Assembly (NCBI RefSeq): GCF_900156055.1
Contig: NZ_FTMQ01000001.1
Span: 434,001-498,000, forward strand
DNA: 64,000 bases
DNA from: Rhizobium sp. RU33A
GTDB lineage: Bacteria; Pseudomonadota; Alphaproteobacteria; Rhizobiales; Rhizobiaceae
Direction: 5' to 3'
Within the stretch, counting starts at the first letter, position 1; every line of letters begins with the position of its first letter. Below are positions 17,932 to 27,757 of this stretch, piece after piece. Position numbers and translations under genes: made by a program. Under the pieces are notes generated by a model. The model saw only the letters and a program-made list of their open reading frames with translations, did no database searches and had not been told where the DNA came from.

Positions 17932-17979
17932 GTGGGGTCCCCGCAAATCAGTGTTGCGGGGACGCTAGCAGTGCCAGTC

Positions 17980-18939
17980 TCAGCCGCAAATCGCCTTTTT
18001 TGCGCCTATATATTCGCGCTCCAGCCGATCGACCACAGCAGCGACCGGCTCGACGGCTTTTACCGCTCCGATGCCCTGGCCGCAGCCCCAGATATCCTTC
18101 CAGGCCTTCGCCCCGGTGGTCGCCTTGTCGAAGTCCATCTTTGAGGGATCAGCCACCGGCAGATTGTCAGGATCCATGCCGGCGGCGACGATCGATGGCT
18201 TCAGATAGTTGCCGTGAATGCCGGTAAAATAGTTGGAATAGACAATGTCGTTGGCATGCGCATCGACGATCGCCTGCTTGTATTCGTCAGACGCACGCGC
18301 TTCTTCGGTCGCGATAAAGGGCGAGCCGATATAGGCCATGTCGGCGCCCATCGCCTGGGCCGCCAGCACGGCACCGCCATTGGCAATTGCGCCGGCGAGC
18401 AAAAGCGGCCCGTCGAACCATTCCCGGATTTCCTGGACGAGGGCAAAAGGCGAGAGCGTGCCGGCATGGCCGCCCGCCCCGGTCGCCACCGCAATCAGGC
18501 CGTCGGCACCCTTGCGGATCGCCGAATTGGCATGGCGGTTGTTGATCACGTCATGCAGCACGATACCGCCATAGGAATGCACGGCGGCATTCACCTCCGG
18601 CACAGCGCCGAGCGAGGAAATGACGATCGGCACCTTGTATTTGACGCACATCATCAGGTCATGCTCGAGCCGCTTGTTCGACATGTGCACGATCTGGTTC
18701 ACCGCGAAGGGGGCGGCCGGACGATCCGGGTTCTTCGCGTTGTGAGCGGCAAGATCCTCGGTGATTTCGGCCAACCATTCGTCGAGTTGCGCCTCCGGCC
18801 GGGCATTCAGCGCCGGGAACGAGCCGACGATTCCCGCCTTGCACTGGGCGAGCGTCAGTTTCGGATGCGATATGATGAAGAGCGGCGAGGCGACGACGGG
18901 CAGCCTCAGATTGTCTTTCAGGATCGGCGGCAGGGCCAT
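17980..18939 (-). CDS. Nitronate monooxygenase (2-nitropropane dioxygenase-like) family FMN protein
   Basis: A 319-residue TIM-barrel flavoprotein. Features are RLPVVASPLFIIS at the start, GADGLIAVATGAGGHAGTLSPF (phosphate-binding region for FMN), LLAGAIANGGAVLAAQAMGAD and YIGSPFIATEEARAS. Members oxidise nitronates or act as enoyl-reductase-like flavoproteins. The ATG at 18939 has GGGAGGTG five bases upstream. A fad-type operator sits 20-41 bases before the start, shared with fadD and the acyl-CoA dehydrogenase, so a role linked to acyl or branched substrates is more likely than generic detoxification. Substrate is unproven. Confidence 0.85.
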   Translation of the reverse strand: MALPPILKDNLRLPVVASPLFIISHPKLTLAQCKAGIVGSFPALNARPEAQLDEWLAEITEDLAAHNAKNPDRPAAPFAVNQIVHMSNKRLEHDLMMCVKYKVPIVISSLGAVPEVNAAVHSYGGIVLHDVINNRHANSAIRKGADGLIAVATGAGGHAGTLSPFALVQEIREWFDGPLLLAGAIANGGAVLAAQAMGADMAYIGSPFIATEEARASDEYKQAIVDAHANDIVYSNYFTGIHGNYLKPSIVAAGMDPDNLPVADPSKMDFDKATTGAKAWKDIWGCGQGIGAVKAVEPVAAVVDRLEREYIGAKKAICG

Positions 18940-18958
18940 CACTTCACCTCCCATAAAG

Positions 18959-18980
18959 TTTACGTTTACGCAAACGTCAA
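18959..18980. promoter_or_regulatory. 22-bp operator before the nitronate monooxygenase-like gene
   Basis: Arms TTTACGT (18959-18965) and ACGTCAA (18974-18980) flank an 8-base centre. The layout (7-8-7) equals that at 59475-59496, and the inner part TTTACGCAAACGTCAA aligns with the fadD site. It lies in the leader close to the ribosome-binding site, as expected for a repressor. Confidence 0.6.
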
Positions 18981-19199
18981 ATAGCAGATCATGGACGCCG
19001 AGGAAAGCGGGTCCTATGGTCAACGGCGCCACGCGTGTCGGTTGGCGGTGTCATTGCCATCGACCGCTCGGCCTCATTCCTGTGTTTATTCGGCCCCATA
19101 CGGGTTTTCCGGGCTTGTGCTTGAAATATCCAGAGTTTACCGAATCAAAACTATGATTGCGATGTGGCTGGGGCGATCCCCGAAGGAGTATGGCGGCCA

Positions 19200-20381
19200 A
19201 TGAGCGGATTGGAAACGGCCATCAGAAACGCCTTGGAGCGCGCCGACCGCTCGAATGCGGAGGCCCGTGCCAGGGTGTATCAATCCGCCCGCCAGGCGCT
19301 CGAAACGGGCCTGCGCAAACAGAACATCGATGACCCCGAAGCCGTGAACCATCAGCGTCGCCGGCTGGAGGCGCTGATCCATTCCATCGAACTCGAAGAG
19401 CGCGCCCGGCTGGAGGTGCGTCCCGAACCGGCCGCACCACATCCGGCGGCGCCAGTGGCGCCGCCCCCACAGCGGGCCGCCGAGCCGCCGGCACCAACGG
19501 CGCCCGCCCTGCAAACCGGTCGTGTCGAGCCCGGTTTCACCGCAGGTGATCCGCCACGCGGCGCCCAGCCCGGCTATCGTGATCCCTCCTTCGACGAGCA
19601 GTCCGAGTTTGAGCCGAGGACCTCTGTTGAAGCACATGCTGACGACGAAGGTCCTATGCCGGACATGCGGTCCGAGCGTCCACTGCAAGCACCGCGCCGG
19701 CGCCGCGGGATTGTGGCCCGGCTCACGATCATGTCGATCTTCTTCGCGACGCTTGGGATCGGCGCATGGTGGATCTACTCCTCCGGGCTGCTGCTCACGG
19801 ATGCCGAGCGCGACACCTCTGTGCCCAATCCGCCGCCGCGCGCCGAATCCGAAGACTTTACCGGAGCGCCAGAGGCGGCTGCCCCGGCCGGATCCGCAGG
19901 ACCGCAGGCGCTCGATGCACGTGGCGGCTTCTCGGATGACTGGATCGAGGTCTTTGCGCCGCAGCAGGTCTCGGCACTTCGTCCCAGAGCGAATGCGCTC
20001 GTCGACATTGTTACGGCCAGCGACGGAAGCGCCGCACAGATCGTCTCGCGCAGTGGTGACGAGGCGGGCGCAATCGAAGTGACGGTGCCGACGGAAGTCC
20101 TGCGCGAAATGGCAGGTCGCACCTCGACAATCGCGCTCACGGTGCAGTCGACTGATGACGAGCCAGTGCAGATCTCTGTCGAATGCGATTTCCCGCGCAT
20201 GGGCGACTGCCCGCGCCACCGCTTCACGGTCAACCCGCAAAAGCTCGATGCCCTGTTCCGCGTCTCCTTCGACAACGGCATGGCGCCGTCCACCCCGGGC
20301 CGCCTCCTGATCAATGCGGATCTCTCAGGCAGCGGACGCGGCGTGAACCTTTATGCGATCCGCGTGCTGCCCGGCCAGTGA
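19200..20381 (+). CDS. Hypothetical single-pass membrane protein
   Basis: A 393-residue protein. Residues 1-80 are a helical, charged domain (RADRSNAEARARVYQSARQA), followed by a Pro/Ala-rich linker, then one transmembrane helix near 172-198 (RLTIMSIFFATLGIGAWWIY) and a C-terminal beta-rich periplasmic domain with two cysteines (VECDFPRMGDCPRHRF). The order suggests a cytoplasmic N-terminus and a periplasmic C-terminus. I do not recognise a named family, although such proteins recur in Rhizobiaceae. AAGGAG lies 11 bases before the ATG, a long spacing. It is convergent with ppk2. Confidence 0.75.
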   Translation: MSGLETAIRNALERADRSNAEARARVYQSARQALETGLRKQNIDDPEAVNHQRRRLEALIHSIELEERARLEVRPEPAAPHPAAPVAPPPQRAAEPPAPTAPALQTGRVEPGFTAGDPPRGAQPGYRDPSFDEQSEFEPRTSVEAHADDEGPMPDMRSERPLQAPRRRRGIVARLTIMSIFFATLGIGAWWIYSSGLLLTDAERDTSVPNPPPRAESEDFTGAPEAAAPAGSAGPQALDARGGFSDDWIEVFAPQQVSALRPRANALVDIVTASDGSAAQIVSRSGDEAGAIEVTVPTEVLREMAGRTSTIALTVQSTDDEPVQISVECDFPRMGDCPRHRFTVNPQKLDALFRVSFDNGMAPSTPGRLLINADLSGSGRGVNLYAIRVLPGQ

Positions 20382-20416
20382 TAGTCGCGCAAGGGTGATG
20401 GTGTGGGGCCGACGGG

Positions 20417-20434
20417 CCCCCCCCCCAAAAAAAA
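20417..20434. repeat. Homopolymer tract C10-A8 between convergent genes
   Basis: Ten C residues (20417-20426) directly followed by eight A residues (20427-20434), next to the small inverted repeat GGGGCC/GGCCCC at 20405-20419. It lies in the short gap between the membrane protein gene and ppk2. Such tracts slip easily in replication and sequencing, so the exact length may be unreliable. Confidence 0.8.
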
Positions 20435-20440
20435 CAAAGG

Positions 20441-21322
20441 TCACTTCAGGAAGTCGGGGCCACTGCCGATGATCTTCTTGTCGAGCTTGCCGATCTTCTC
20501 GACATCCTTGCCCTCGTAGTCCAGCGACAGAAGCATGTGGCGGATGAGGTTTAGCCGCGCGCGGCGCTTGTCATTGGCGTGCAACACCGTCCAAGGCGCG
20601 CGCTCGGTGTGGGTTTCCTTCAACATCCGGTCGCGCTTTTTCGTGTAGTCGTCCCACTTGTGAAGTGCGGCAATATCCATCGGTGACAGCTTCCAGCACT
20701 TCAGGGGATCGTGGCGACGGTCATGGAAGCGCTTGAGTTGCATTTCCTGGCCGGTATCCAGCCAGAATTTGAAGAAGCGGATACCTTCCCGTTCGATCAG
20801 CTTCTCGAAGCGGGGTGCCTGCTCGAGAAAGCTTTCGTACTGGTCGGGCGTGCAGAAGCCCATGACCGGCTCGACGCCGGCGCGGTTATACCAGGAACGG
20901 TCGAAGAGAACGAATTCGCCGGCCGTTGGAAAGTGCGAGACATAGCGCTGGAAATACCATTGGCCGCGCTCGGTTTCCGTTGGCTTGGTCAAGGCGACCA
21001 CGCGGGCGGAACGGGGGTTCATGTAGGAAAGTGTTGCATGGATGGCGCCGCCCTTGCCAGCTGCATCCCGGCCCTCCAACAAGGCCATGACACGTTCGCC
21101 GGTCTTTTGCATCCAGAACTGCACCTTCACCAGCTCGATCTGCAGCTGGGTGAGCTCCTTCTCGTAGTCTTTTTCGGAGAGCTTTTTGTCATAGGGAAAG
21201 CCACCGGACTTCAGCGCCTTGTCTTCGATCCAGTCCGGCAGGTCCGGCAGGTCGATGTCGAAGACCTGCTGGGTTCCACCGACCGAGAGGGTAACTGCCC
21301 TCTTTTCCGTTTGCGCGTCCAT
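20441..21322 (-). CDS. ppk2: Polyphosphate kinase 2
   Basis: A 293-residue PPK2-family P-loop kinase that transfers phosphate between polyphosphate and nucleotides. Walker A is [13 protein letters not shown], Walker B and lid region are [19 protein letters not shown], and [10 protein letters not shown] follows, all family hallmarks. Single-domain length fits class I (nucleoside diphosphate) enzymes. The start at 21322 has AAGGGAG upstream and removes a long, unlikely N-terminal extension. It is divergent from phoR and the pst operon, linking polyphosphate to phosphate supply. Nucleotide preference is not settled by sequence. Confidence 0.93.
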   Translation of the reverse strand: MDAQTEKRAVTLSVGGTQQVFDIDLPDLPDWIEDKALKSGGFPYDKKLSEKDYEKELTQLQIELVKVQFWMQKTGERVMALLEGRDAAGKGGAIHATLSYMNPRSARVVALTKPTETERGQWYFQRYVSHFPTAGEFVLFDRSWYNRAGVEPVMGFCTPDQYESFLEQAPRFEKLIEREGIRFFKFWLDTGQEMQLKRFHDRRHDPLKCWKLSPMDIAALHKWDDYTKKRDRMLKETHTERAPWTVLHANDKRRARLNLIRHMLLSLDYEGKDVEKIGKLDKKIIGSGPDFLK

Positions 21323-21501
21323 CCTCGGCTCCCTTTGCCTTGCCCGTTTCGATAGTCTTAATTGAGCCCAAGCCGAAATGAAGTTCAAGCATCTCGGTTC
21401 CATCTTGCGGCACATCGATTGATCCGCCGGGGAAAGGCCCGGCAAGTGATGGTACAGCAGTGTAACTTCTGTCATGAATCAGGGCTATCAGGACTTGGAC
21501 A

Positions 21502-22782
21502 ATGCAGGGTGGAGAACGCGCGCGCATGCAAGAAGATAGGGGTGACGGTTGGCGCAAGGATCTCCGGCGACTGCTTTCTGCCTGGGTCTATATTCTCGCT
21601 GCCGCTGTCCTTTCGGTCAGTGCCTGGGCGACCGGTGCTGCCACCGGCTATGCGATACTGCTGTTCGTCCTGCTCTTCCTGCTCGTGGTTTTTCGGCAGC
21701 TGCCCGAGGACGACACGTCGGCCGCGCCGACGCTAACCGTTGCGGATCCTGATCCGCCGGCTGATCCGCTTCCCCTCATCCTGGCATCGCTCGACGGCCT
21801 CGATATGCCGATCTTCGTCCTCAGTCCTGAGGCCGAGTTGATTGCCCAGAACCAGGCGGCGCATAAGGTGTTCGGCGAGCTCGCCGTCGGTCTGCATGTC
21901 TCGACCCGCTGGCGCTCCCCCGGGATCCTCGACATGATCCGGGAGACGATCGAGACCTCTCAGCCCAACCAGATCGAGCACTCCGAGCGTCACCCCTCGG
22001 AACGGGTCTATGTGGTGCGGGTCGCGCCGATCGACGCCGACGAGGCGGCTGGCGCATCCTATTTCCTGCTGTCGTTCAGGGATATTTCGGAGCTACGCCG
22101 CCTTGATCGCATGCGCAGCGACTTCGTTGCCAATGCCAGTCATGAATTGCGCACGCCGCTTGCATCGCTGCGAGGCTTTATAGAGACCATGCAGGGGCCC
22201 GCCCGCGACGATGCCAAGGCCAAGGACCGGTTTCTCGCCATCATGCTCGATCAGGCGAACCGGATGAGCCGCCTGGTGGATGATCTCCTGTCCCTCTCGC
22301 GTCTGGAGCTCAAGGCCCATGTTGCACCGGAGCAGAGAGTAGAACTTGCGCCGATCCTCGGTCATGTCAGGGACAGTCTCGCTCCGCTTGCAGCCGAACT
22401 CGGCGTCGAGATCCGCCTCGACCTCCCCGAGGAGAAGATCGAGGTCTTGGGCGAGCGCGACGAGCTCGTTGAGGTCTTCGAAAACCTGATCGAAAACGCC
22501 TGCAAATACGGTCAAGACGGGGAAGTTGTGGAGGTTGCGCTGCGTCGCGATGCTGGCGGCGCGACGGAGGTCAGCGTCCGCGACCACGGTCCTGGCATTC
22601 CCGCGGAGCATGTGCCGCGCCTGACCGAACGATTTTACCGCGTCAATGTCGAGGACAGCCGCTCGAAAAAGGGGACGGGGCTCGGCCTTGCGATTGTCAA
22701 GCATATCCTCACGCGCCATCGGGCGCGGCTCGTGGTGAAGTCGGAATTGGGCAGTGGCAGCGTCTTCACCGTGCGTTTCTGA
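21502..22782 (+). CDS. phoR: Phosphate regulon sensor histidine kinase PhoR
   Basis: A 426-residue inner-membrane kinase. One or two hydrophobic segments lie at about residues 28-65 with almost no periplasmic loop, as in PhoR. A PAS-like region follows (LDGLDMPIFVLSPEAELI), then HisKA with His214 (NASHELRTPLASLRG) and HATPase_c (NLIENACKYG, DHGPGIP, GTGLGLAIVKH). It phosphorylates PhoB under phosphate limitation and is restrained by Pst/PhoU. Two ATGs, 21502 and 21526, are possible; the second has GGTGGAGAA at a fair distance. The gene is just upstream of pstS, with a PhoB box between. Confidence 0.9.
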   Translation: MQGGERARMQEDRGDGWRKDLRRLLSAWVYILAAAVLSVSAWATGAATGYAILLFVLLFLLVVFRQLPEDDTSAAPTLTVADPDPPADPLPLILASLDGLDMPIFVLSPEAELIAQNQAAHKVFGELAVGLHVSTRWRSPGILDMIRETIETSQPNQIEHSERHPSERVYVVRVAPIDADEAAGASYFLLSFRDISELRRLDRMRSDFVANASHELRTPLASLRGFIETMQGPARDDAKAKDRFLAIMLDQANRMSRLVDDLLSLSRLELKAHVAPEQRVELAPILGHVRDSLAPLAAELGVEIRLDLPEEKIEVLGERDELVEVFENLIENACKYGQDGEVVEVALRRDAGGATEVSVRDHGPGIPAEHVPRLTERFYRVNVEDSRSKKGTGLGLAIVKHILTRHRARLVVKSELGSGSVFTVRF

Positions 22783-22843
22783 CACATTCAGCCGTATAAG
22801 GCGGGCCTCCTGGAAATTTACCTTTAAATTTCAGTGGCTTGAA

Positions 22844-22872
22844 TTGTCACAAATGTTTCATTGAACTGACAT
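22844..22872 (+). promoter_or_regulatory. Triple PhoB box upstream of pstS
   Basis: Three CTGTCAT-like heptamers, TTGTCAC (22844), GTTTCAT (22855) and CTGACAT (22866), are spaced exactly 11 bases apart with AT-rich 4-base linkers. This is the classic direct-repeat PhoB recognition pattern, about 94 bases before the pstS start, and would replace the -35 of the pst promoter. Confidence 0.85.
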
Positions 22873-22965
22873 AAAAGCAAAGCCGAAGAGCCGCTAAGAC
22901 GTCGTTGCCGGGCCGCGACGGACGCGATTGCGGCCACAGACACAAAAACTCATCCACGGGAGAGT

Positions 22966-24009
22966 ATGATGAACATTCTGAAAATTTCTGTTGCGGCGCT
23001 GGTCGCCTCCGTTGCCGTCACTGGCGCGGCTGCAGCTCGTGATCAGGTCCAGGTTACCGGTTCCTCGACCGTGCTGCCGTATTCCACCATCGTTGCCGAA
23101 GCTTTCGGCGAAAACTTCTCTTTCCCGACGCCGGTCGTTGAAGGCGGCGGTTCGGGTGCTGGCCGCAAGAAGCTTTGCGAAGGCGTTGGCGCCAACACTG
23201 TGGACATCGCCAACTCGTCCTCGCGCATGTCCAAGGGCGACTATGAGCTCTGCGTGTCGAACGGCGTAACCGAGATCCTCGAAGTCCGCTTCGGTTACGA
23301 CGGCATCGTCTTCGCTTCCGACGTCAATGGCCCGGAATTCGCCTTTTCGCAGGCTGACATCCATGGCGCGCTGGCTGCCAAGGTCCTGAAGGACGGCGCT
23401 CTGGTCGACAACACGGCCAAGACCTGGGCTGACGTAAATCCTGCCCTGCCTGCGCAGGACATCATGGTTTTCGTTCCGGGCACCAAGCACGGCACGCGCG
23501 AAGTGTTCGACGAGAAGGTGATTCTCGCCGGTTGCGAAGCAAACGGCACGTATGAAGCCCTGAAGACGGCTGCAAACGGCGACGAAGATGCGGCTGAAGA
23601 AGGCTGCATGGCGCTGCGCACCGACGGTCTGTCGATCGACATCGACGGCGACTACACCGAGACGCTCGCCCGCGTTGACGCCAACAAGAACGGTATCGGC
23701 GTATTCGGTCTGTCGTTCTACCAGAACAACACCGACAAGCTGCGCGTAGCAACGATGGCGGGCATTGTCCCGACCACCGAAGCGATTGCCAAGGGTGAAT
23801 ACCCTGTGTCGCGCCCGCTGTTCTTCTACGTCAAGAAGGCTCACCTCGGCGTGATCCCTGGCCTCCAGGAGTATGTCGACTTCTTCGTATCGGACGACAT
23901 GGCTGGTCCTGACGGCCCGCTGGCTGCCTACGGCCTCGTCTCCGACCCGGAACTGAAGGCGACCCAGGCAATGGTTTCCGCCGGCACGCCAATGGCGCCG
24001 GTCGAGTGA
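22966..24009 (+). CDS. pstS: Phosphate ABC transporter, periplasmic phosphate-binding protein
   Basis: A 347-residue secreted protein. Signal peptide MMNILKISVAALVASVAVTGAAAA is followed by QVTGSSTVLPYS, the N-terminal phosphate loop, then EGGGSGAGRK, and four more Pst-type segments. Cysteines at about 65, 85, 186 and 205 may form disulfides. The length fits the long PstS subgroup of alphaproteobacteria. It binds phosphate for PstC/PstA and is the first gene of pstSCAB-phoU-phoB. A hairpin follows, which would lower expression of the downstream genes relative to pstS. Confidence 0.93.
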   Translation: MMNILKISVAALVASVAVTGAAAARDQVQVTGSSTVLPYSTIVAEAFGENFSFPTPVVEGGGSGAGRKKLCEGVGANTVDIANSSSRMSKGDYELCVSNGVTEILEVRFGYDGIVFASDVNGPEFAFSQADIHGALAAKVLKDGALVDNTAKTWADVNPALPAQDIMVFVPGTKHGTREVFDEKVILAGCEANGTYEALKTAANGDEDAAEEGCMALRTDGLSIDIDGDYTETLARVDANKNGIGVFGLSFYQNNTDKLRVATMAGIVPTTEAIAKGEYPVSRPLFFYVKKAHLGVIPGLQEYVDFFVSDDMAGPDGPLAAYGLVSDPELKATQAMVSAGTPMAPVE

Positions 24010-24024
24010 TCTTCGTCTGAAACA

Positions 24025-24056
24025 GAAGGGCGCCACGAGGCGCCCTTCTTCCTCTT
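24025..24056 (+). terminator. Attenuating hairpin between pstS and pstC
   Basis: Ten-base arms GAAGGGCGCC (24025-24034) and GGCGCCCTTC (24039-24048) with 4-base loop, then TTCCTCTT. It can end part of the transcription after pstS, keeping the binding protein in excess. Confidence 0.75.
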
Positions 24057-24074
24057 GCGAAAACCGGATTTCCC

Positions 24075-25535
24075 ATGAGCGTCGGCATTCTGTCCTTAAT
24101 CCTACTGACATTGGCCGTGATTGGCTTTTTCTTTGGCCGACGTCGCGCGATACAGAGCGCGGGCGGTGACGCTCGGAACCTTCATTCGCTGCCGGGCTAT
24201 TATGGCCAGACGGTTGCGCTGTTTGCCGCAGTGCCGGCTTTCCTACTGATGGCAATCTGGCTTGTCGCGCAGCCTTTGCTGATCGACTCGCGCATTGTCG
24301 GCCTGCTGGGTTCTCAGGTGGCATTCGACGCCACATCCACGACCCTTGCAGTCGAAGACGTGCGCCGCATCGCCGATGGCTTGGATGCCCTGCAGCAGCG
24401 CTCCGGCATGACCGACGATGAGCTGCGCAACATGCAGGCCGGTTTTTCCGATATTCGCGGCCGACTGGCCGAAGTCGGCGTTGCTCTTGGCGCAGAAGTC
24501 AGACCTGAAATCTTTGAGGCGGCCAAGGAATACCGGGTCATGCAGCGCACGGGCGCAATGCTGATGAACGGTGCGGTGTTGGTCCTCGCCGTGGCCGGTT
24601 TCATCTTCGCCTTCATGCGTATACACCGAGACTACCGCGCCCGGAATGTGTCGGAGACCTTTGTGCGCTGGCTGTTGATCGCATCGGCCGGCGTTGCGAT
24701 CCTCACCACATTCGGCATCGTGATGTCGCTCCTGTCCGAGAGTATCCGCTTCTTCGGTCTGTATCCGATCACCGATTTCTATTTCGGCCTGACCTGGAAC
24801 CCGCAGTTCCGTGGCGGTTCGGAACTGGGACTGGCGCCGCTTTTGTGGGGCACGCTCTACATCAGCTTTGTTGCAATGTGCGTATCTGCTCCAATCGGCA
24901 TCTTCGCTGCGATTTACACGGCCGAATATGCTTCGCCGCGGGTTCGGTCGGTCATCAAGCCGGTGATTGAAGTGATCGCCGGTATCCCGACCGTCGTTTT
25001 CGGCCTGTTCGCACTGGTGACGGTTGGCCCATTCCTCCGCGACTATTTCGCTGTACCGACCGGACTGGGCAATTCGGGCTCGTCGGTTCTCACGGCCGGA
25101 CTCGTGATCGGGATCTTGAACATCCCCTTCATTTCGTCGCTGGCCGATGACATCATCAACTCCGTGCCGCAGTCGATGCGCGATGGGGCTCTGGGCCTGG
25201 GTTCGACGAAATCCGAGACCATCCGCAGGGTCGTGCTGCCGGCGGCCCTTCCCGGCATTGTCGGTGCTGTCCTGCTTGCTGCCAGCCGTGCCATCGGCGA
25301 AACCATGATCGTGGTCATGGGGGCAGGGGCAGCCGCCAAGCTGGACTTGAACCCCTTCCAGGCCATGACGACGATCACCGTGAAGATCGTCAGTCAGTTG
25401 ACGGGCGACCTTGCCTTTGACTCGCCGGAGACGCTCGTGGCCTTCGCGCTTGGCCTGACGCTGTTCGTGATTACGCTTGGGCTCAACATCTTCGCGCTTT
25501 GGATCGTGCGCAAATACCGGGAACAATACGAATGA
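24075..25535 (+). CDS. pstC: Phosphate ABC transporter permease PstC (long form)
   Basis: A 486-residue membrane protein. The last 280 residues form the usual permease core with the EAA-type motif DGALGLGSTKSETIRRVVLPAALPG split here by its glycine. The first 200 residues are extra: two hydrophobic helices around a helical periplasmic-type stretch (residues 70-150, with TDDELRNMQAGFSDIRG), a form seen in alphaproteobacteria. It makes the phosphate channel with PstA. Its stop overlaps the pstA start by four bases (ATGA). Confidence 0.93.
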   Translation: MSVGILSLILLTLAVIGFFFGRRRAIQSAGGDARNLHSLPGYYGQTVALFAAVPAFLLMAIWLVAQPLLIDSRIVGLLGSQVAFDATSTTLAVEDVRRIADGLDALQQRSGMTDDELRNMQAGFSDIRGRLAEVGVALGAEVRPEIFEAAKEYRVMQRTGAMLMNGAVLVLAVAGFIFAFMRIHRDYRARNVSETFVRWLLIASAGVAILTTFGIVMSLLSESIRFFGLYPITDFYFGLTWNPQFRGGSELGLAPLLWGTLYISFVAMCVSAPIGIFAAIYTAEYASPRVRSVIKPVIEVIAGIPTVVFGLFALVTVGPFLRDYFAVPTGLGNSGSSVLTAGLVIGILNIPFISSLADDIINSVPQSMRDGALGLGSTKSETIRRVVLPAALPGIVGAVLLAASRAIGETMIVVMGAGAAAKLDLNPFQAMTTITVKIVSQLTGDLAFDSPETLVAFALGLTLFVITLGLNIFALWIVRKYREQYE

Positions 25536-26890
25536 CCGACATCATCGATCGCACTCCTTTCGCCATGCCGCAGTCCAGCAGTTCGCTCATGAGCGAGACC
25601 CCGCTGATGAAGCGTCGCAATGCCGCAGAAATTCGGTTCCGCATGTATGGTGTCGCTGCGATCGTGATCGCGTTGCTCACCCTGGCGATCATGCTGTTCA
25701 CCATCATCCGCGACGGCTCTTCGGCCTTCGTTCAGGCGACGATCAGCTATCCCGTCATGATCGACGCTGCGGTTGTGGACAAGGCCGGCTCGCGCGATCC
25801 GGCGCAGATGGCTTCGGTCACGACGATCGGCTATGCGCGCATCCTGGGGCAATCTCTGGTCAAGCATCTGGCCGATGAGGGTATTGCAGTCGAGGGCATG
25901 TCCGAAAAGGAAGTCACCGACATGATTTCCAAGGATGCTCCGGCTCGGCTGCGCGAAACAGTCCTGGCCGATCCGTCACTGGTAGGCCAGACGATCACTG
26001 TGAACGTTTTCGCCACAGGCCGCGTGGATGGCTATCTCAAGGGTCGCGTGACGCGCGAAATCGCTGAACGGGATTCCAATGTGACGCCCGCGCAGCTGGA
26101 CCTGGCCGACAAGCTGGTCGAAGCAGGCATACTTGAGACGAAGTTCAACTGGAGCTTCATCACGGCGCCTGATGCGTCCGACTTGCGCCCGGAAGCCGCA
26201 GGCCTTGGCATCGCCATCATGGGCACCGCCTACATGATGTTTCTGGTGGTGATCATGTCCTTGCCTCTCGGCGTGGCTGCCGCGATCTATCTCGAGGAAT
26301 TCGCGCCGCGAAACTGGTTCACCGATTTGATCGAAGTGAACATCTCGAACCTGGCTGCCGTGCCGTCGATCGTTTTCGGTATCCTTGGACTTGCGGTCTT
26401 CATCAATTTTGTCGGGCTCCCGGCATCCTCCCCGATTGTGGGTGCGCTGGTCATCACGTTGATGTCGCTGCCGACCATCATCATTGCGACGCGCGCCGCG
26501 ATCCGTGCCGTCCCGCCATCCATTCGCGATGCCGCTCTGGGCGTCGGAGCGTCGAAGATGCAGACGGTGTTCCACCATGTCCTGCCTTTGGCCGCGCCCG
26601 GCATCATGACCGGAGCGATCCTCAGCCTCGCATCTGCAGCGGGTGAAACCGGCCCGCTGCTGCTGATCGGCATGGTTGCCTATGTGGCCAACTATCCGTC
26701 AGGGCCGTTCGAAGGTGGCTTCCTCGACCCGGCGAGCGCACTCCCGGTACAGGTCTACTCCTGGGCGTCGCGTGCCGATCCGGCCTTCATCGAACGGTCC
26801 TCGGGTGCCATCATCGTTCTGCTGCTCTTCCTGCTGGTCATGAACATCCTTGCCATCGTCCTGCGCCGCCGCTTCGAGCGCCGTTGGTAA
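25532..26890 (+). CDS. pstA: Phosphate ABC transporter permease PstA (with DUF3333-type N-terminus)
   Basis: A 452-residue membrane protein. Residues 1-230 carry an N-terminal cytoplasmic segment, one transmembrane helix and a large periplasmic domain (DUF3333 type). The C-terminal permease core has the EAA motif AALGVGASKMQTVFHHVLPLA. The ATG at 25532 is chosen because it overlaps the pstC stop by four bases and gives the usual start MTDIIDRT. Works with PstC and PstB for phosphate entry. Confidence 0.93.
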   Translation: MTDIIDRTPFAMPQSSSSLMSETPLMKRRNAAEIRFRMYGVAAIVIALLTLAIMLFTIIRDGSSAFVQATISYPVMIDAAVVDKAGSRDPAQMASVTTIGYARILGQSLVKHLADEGIAVEGMSEKEVTDMISKDAPARLRETVLADPSLVGQTITVNVFATGRVDGYLKGRVTREIAERDSNVTPAQLDLADKLVEAGILETKFNWSFITAPDASDLRPEAAGLGIAIMGTAYMMFLVVIMSLPLGVAAAIYLEEFAPRNWFTDLIEVNISNLAAVPSIVFGILGLAVFINFVGLPASSPIVGALVITLMSLPTIIIATRAAIRAVPPSIRDAALGVGASKMQTVFHHVLPLAAPGIMTGAILSLASAAGETGPLLLIGMVAYVANYPSGPFEGGFLDPASALPVQVYSWASRADPAFIERSSGAIIVLLLFLLVMNILAIVLRRRFERRW

Positions 26891-26910
26891 ATCCCTGAAG
26901 GACACCCCGA

Positions 26911-27711
<801 letters not shown>

Positions 27712-27757
27712 GCCCTGACGTCATCCACGGTTGAACTCAATTTCAAGGACGTTTCAA

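Noticed and set aside
21440-21490. PhoB box between ppk2 and phoR
   Set aside because: Only one CTGTCAT half site exists; the neighbouring TGTAAC is at the wrong spacing (9, not 11).
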